64,000 bases of DNA. It comes from Dromiciops gliroides. Its lineage: Eukaryota > Chordata > Mammalia > Microbiotheria > Microbiotheriidae. The DNA is taken from assembly GCF_019393635.1 (NCBI RefSeq), contig NC_057861.1:54325532-54389531 (forward strand). The letters are read 5' to 3'. Positions within the stretch are counted from its first letter, which is position 1. Each line of letters starts with the position of its first letter. Positions 60,920 through 64,000 of the stretch are shown one piece after another. A model generated the notes under the pieces. The model searched no databases. It was not told the origin of the DNA and saw only the letters and a program-made list of their open reading frames with translations. The position numbers and the translations under genes are program-made.

Positions 60920-63088
60920 AACATAAGTAGACTTGTTATGTTTCCCTTGAGTTTTGTATTTGGAGGTCAAATTTTTTATTCAGCTCCAGCCTTTTAATCA
61001 GAAATTCTTGAAAGTCTTCTATTTCATTAAATATCCACTTTTTCCCCTGAAAAATTATATTAAATTTTGCTGGGTAGGTGATTTTTGGTTGCAAACCTAA
61101 CTCCTTTGCCTTCAGGTATATCATGTTCCAAGCCCTGCAGTTTTTTAATGTGGAGGCTACCAAATCCTATGTAATTCTGACTGTAGCTCCACAATATTTG
61201 AATGGTTTCTTTTTGGCTGCTTGCAATACTTTTTCCTTGATCTTTGAGCTTTGAAATTTGGTTATGATGTTTCTGGGAGTTTTCTTTTGGGGATCTCTTT
61301 CAGGCAGTGATCAGTAGATTCTTTCAATTTCTATTCTGCCCTCTGATTCTAATATATCAGGGCAGTTTTCTTTGATAATTTCTTGAAAGACATTGTCCAG
61401 GTTCTTTTTTTTTTATCATGGCTTTCTGGTAGTTCAATAATTCTTATATTATCTCTCCTTGATTTATTTTCTAGGTCAATTGTTTTTCCAATGAGAAATT
61501 TAACATTTTCTTCTACTTTTTTACTTTTTAAATTTTACTGTATTTTTATGTCTCATAGAGTCATTAGTTTTCATTTGTTCAAATCTAATTTTTAAGGAAT
61601 TATTTTCTTCAGTGACCTTTTGTACTTACTTTTCCATTTGGCTAATTCTGTTTTTTAGGGAGTTAGTTTCCTCAGTAAATTTTTGCATATCTTTTCCCAT
61701 GCTATTCTTTTTTCATGATTCTCTTGCATTATTCTAATTTCTTTTCTCATTTTTTTCTACTTCTCTAATTTGCTTTTAAAGTCTTTTTTAAGGGGCAGCT
61801 AGGTGACGCAGTGGATAGAGTACTGGCCCTGGAGTCAAGAGGACCTGAGTTCAAGTCTGGCCTCAGACACTTAACACTTATTAGCTGTGTGACCCTAGGC
61901 AAGTCACTTAACTCCAATTGCTGCACCTAAAAAAAAAAAAATTAAGTCCTTTTAAAGTTCTTCCAAGAATTCTTTTTGGGCCTGAGACCAATTCACATTT
62001 TTCTTTGAAGCTTCACCTATAGCCATTTTGGTACTATCGTCCTCCTCTAAGTTTATGCCTTGATTTTCCCTATCACCATTAGTAACTTTCTATAGTCAAG
62101 CTTTTTGTTTGTTTGTTTTTTGGGGGGGTTTTTGCTCATTTTTGTGCTTTTTTGGTGACTTGGTGTTGTCATGAGAAAGTTGGGCTCTGTTCTTGCACTG
62201 TCTCAAGTTTCTGTCCTGAGGCTCTGGGTCTTACTGGTAACTTTCACTGGGCTGCAGGGCTTATCTGCTTGCTTTCTCTGTAAGGTAAGTTTCTCTTCTG
62301 ACTAGTATTGGGGGGGGGGAGTATTAGTCCTCTCTTTTGACCTTCCCTGGATGTGGGCTGGCCTTCTCCAGGGGTGGTGCCCTGAGAGTCTTTCTGGTGG
62401 CTGGCCTTGGAGGAAGGACCTTGTTGCTGGTCTGCCCTTGGGTGGTGCTCTGTTGCTGGGTTGCTCTATCAATAGGGCCTCTCTGTTATCCCTGGAGGAA
62501 TAATTTTGTTGCAGATCTACCCAAAGGTTGGGGCCCTGCTGCTGGGTTGCTATGGTAACAGAGTCTCTCTACTAGCAGGCCCTGAAGGAGTAATTTTGTT
62601 GCAGATCTGCCCAGGGTTGGGGCCCCCTGCTGCTGATTTACTATGGAAAAAGAGTCTCTCTGTTGGCAGGCCCCAAGGGTGGGATCTCACTATTGGCCAG
62701 CCTCTAGTCAGCAGTGGGGGCAAGGCCTCCCTGGTGGTTTGCACTGGGGGTGGGGTGGGGTGCCTGTTGAGAGTCTGTGCCGTGTTGCCCCAGACTGCTC
62801 ACCTGCCCAGGGAACTGGTGATTTGCAGGAGGGTAGGGCCTCACTGGTGCATTGCCCCAGGCTTAGAACCCTGCTTCAGGCCCCCTACTGTGAGCCTAGC
62901 TGCTGCTGCTCCTGCTGCTCTTGGACCTCACTTCCCTCCCACCTGGGTAAGACAGGCCTTTCTTGCCAGGCTGGTGGGATGCTTCCCTGCTCCTGGAACG
63001 ATTCAGAGGTGGTTTTCTATTGGTTTGGAGGGGAAATTTGGGAGAGCTCCAGAGGGTTCCTTCCTCATTCTGCCATCTTGGCTCGGGA
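60920..63088 (-). mobile_element. Antisense L1/HAL1-family copy: complete 5' end, 5' UTR and ORF1
   Basis: The minus strand starts at GAGCCAAGATGGCAGAATG (near 63080), has about 1 kb of GC-rich 5' UTR, then ORF1 down to KFDLQIQNSRET (60940). The fragment 61163-60936 reads TLKNCRAWNMIYLKAKELGLQPKITYPAK. A SINE (61792-61942) interrupts it. The open frames at 62506-63311 on the plus strand are shadows of the 5' UTR. Confidence 0.8.
61792..61942 (+). mobile_element. Short tRNA-type SINE in the ORF1 region of an antisense L1
   Basis: GGGGCAGCTAGGTGACGCAG to CTCCAATTGCTGCACC plus A13. Flanked by AAAGTCTTTTTTA (left) and TAAGTCCTTTTAAAG (right), imperfect. Confidence 0.9.
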
Positions 63089-63410
63089 AGTCGAACTTAC
63101 AATGGCACCTTTTTGCTTTTTGGTTTGTTTTGCTACAACAAAAAGTGCCTCTGATAGTACATGCCCAGGAATGGGGTCACATGACATCAACTGGCGTGTG
63201 TGGTGGACTAACTTTTCTCTCATAATTCCAAATTGTTTTTCAGAATGGCTGGACGGATATTTGCCAGCATCCACCCTTTCCATCTTATTATCATCTTTGC
63301 CAATTGGATGAGTATGAAGCAAAAGCTCAGAGTGGTTTTAATTGCATTTCGTTTTTATTAGTGACTTGGAACATCTTTAATATGGTCACTGGCCATTCGC
63401 ATTTCTTCTT
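63089..63410 (-). mobile_element. Antisense L1 ORF2 fragment
   Basis: AATTCCAAATTGTTTTTCAGAA, TTTGCCAATTGGATGAGTATG, AGAGTGGTTTTAATTGCATTTC: antisense of the ORF2 stretch seen at 31400-31560. Confidence 0.65.
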
Positions 63411-63424
63411 CTGGAAACTGGTTG

Positions 63425-63880
63425 GCTACTGGCATAGTGGATAGAGAACTGGACTCAGAGTCAAGAAGACCTGAATTCTAATTCTGCCTCAGATACTTAC
63501 TAGCTGATTGACCCTGAGCAAATTATTTAATCTCTCTTACCCTCAGTTTCCTCATCTGTATAATGAGTCTAATAATAGCACCTACCTCATAGGGTTGATA
63601 TGAGGAACAACTGAGACTATATGAGTTTGAATCCTTCCTCAGATGCTTACTAGCTGTGTGACCCTGGATGAGTCACTTATCTTCTGCTTGCCTTAGTTTC
63701 TTCATCTGTAAAATGGGGATAATAATAACACCTTCTTCTGAGGGTTGTGTTATGGGGATCAAATGACATAATATTTGGAAAGTATTTTGTAAGCCAGCAA
63801 GTACAATATAGCTATACTTATACTTAATAATTATAAAGTGATTAGCACAGTGACTAGCAAAAAGGAAGCTCTATATAAAG
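63425..63880 (+). mobile_element. Two overlapping MIR/THER-type elements
   Basis: First 63425-63610 (GCATAGTGGATAGAGAACTG, CAGTTTCCTCATCTGTATAA); second 63620-63880 (GAGTTTGAATCCTTCC, GCTGTGTGACCCTGGATG, TTCATCTGTAAAATGGGGAT, ATTAGCACAGTGACTAGC). Confidence 0.78.
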
Positions 63881-63894
63881 GTGGTGGTTTTCTT

Positions 63895-64000
63895 CATTCT
63901 TCTTATTCCTCCTTCTTTCTCTTCCTCCTCCCTCTTCCTTGTCCTCCCTCATCCTCCCTCTTCCTCCTCCTCCACTACCATCTCCTCTTTCTCCTCTTCC
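63895..64000. repeat. CTT/CCTC pyrimidine tract at the window end
   Basis: TTCTTATTCCTCCTTCTTTC ... CTCCTCTTCC. Runs off the window. Confidence 0.9.

Noticed and set aside
62506-63311. Overlapping 239- and 222-codon open frames
   Set aside because: They read the GC-rich 5' UTR of an antisense L1 (GAGCCAAGATGGCAG start at about 63080) on the wrong strand.

Overview
This is a vertebrate nuclear window, almost certainly from a marsupial. The diagnosis rests on dozens of copies of a tRNA-like SINE whose body reads GGCAGCTAGGTGGCGCAGTGG ... GAGTTCAAATC ... TAGCTGTGTGACCCTGGGC. It also rests on abundant L2 and MIR/THER-type CORE-SINEs and a characteristic L1 family with ORF1-only relatives. The species cannot be fixed from the window. 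No prokaryotic operon, CRISPR array, tRNA or rRNA gene is present.

The one intact protein-coding gene I can support is OAZ1 (ornithine decarboxylase antizyme 1), on the plus strand in five coding exons: 39188-39333, 42520-42665, 43232-43404, 44298-44383 and 45031-45161. All introns are GT-AG. The message cannot be read in one frame. ORF0 runs 68 codons and stops at a TGA (42578-42580). The remaining coding sequence is in the +1 frame and is reached by polyamine-stimulated +1 ribosomal frameshifting. The shift site (TGC TCC TGA T), a 3' RNA pseudoknot (42583-42636) and two initiator AUGs (codons 1 and 34) are all visible. The promoter is a CpG island (about 38500-39740) with a TATA box at 39080, two CCAAT boxes and an EGR1/Sp1-type GC box. 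The polyadenylation signal is at 45360. The product is 226 residues and closes the polyamine feedback loop: polyamines raise frameshifting, antizyme binds ornithine decarboxylase, and it sends ODC to the proteasome.

Region by region: 1-11060 holds unassigned sequence, MIR-type fragments, one L2 copy (4150-6345) and a SINE cluster (6655-8640). 11440-13075 holds L1 3' fragments, followed by an L2 3' end to 13912. 16705-17843 is a minus-strand processed pseudogene of PSMC6 (26S proteasome ATPase RPT4). 19000-21600 is a long L2 copy with an inserted repeat. 22498-27422 is a nested pair of L1/HAL1-like elements flanked by an 18-bp target-site duplication. 28440-32340 holds L1 ORF2 3' regions with further nesting. 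33000-38300 is mostly unassigned, with a local template-switch-like rearrangement at 36237-36653. 38500-45480 is OAZ1. 46200-63410 is dense in L2, antisense L1, an RTE-like LINE and SINEs, with a small segmental duplication at 55791/57188. The window ends in MIR fragments and a pyrimidine tract.

I found no undescribed biological system. The notable functional system is the antizyme recoding cassette. The notable structural items are the nested insertions, the inverted/direct repeat complex, and minus-strand splice-donor motifs in the OAZ1 CpG island that could mark a divergent transcript. Repeat family names are assigned from memory of the families, and most repeat edges are approximate unless a target-site duplication is quoted.
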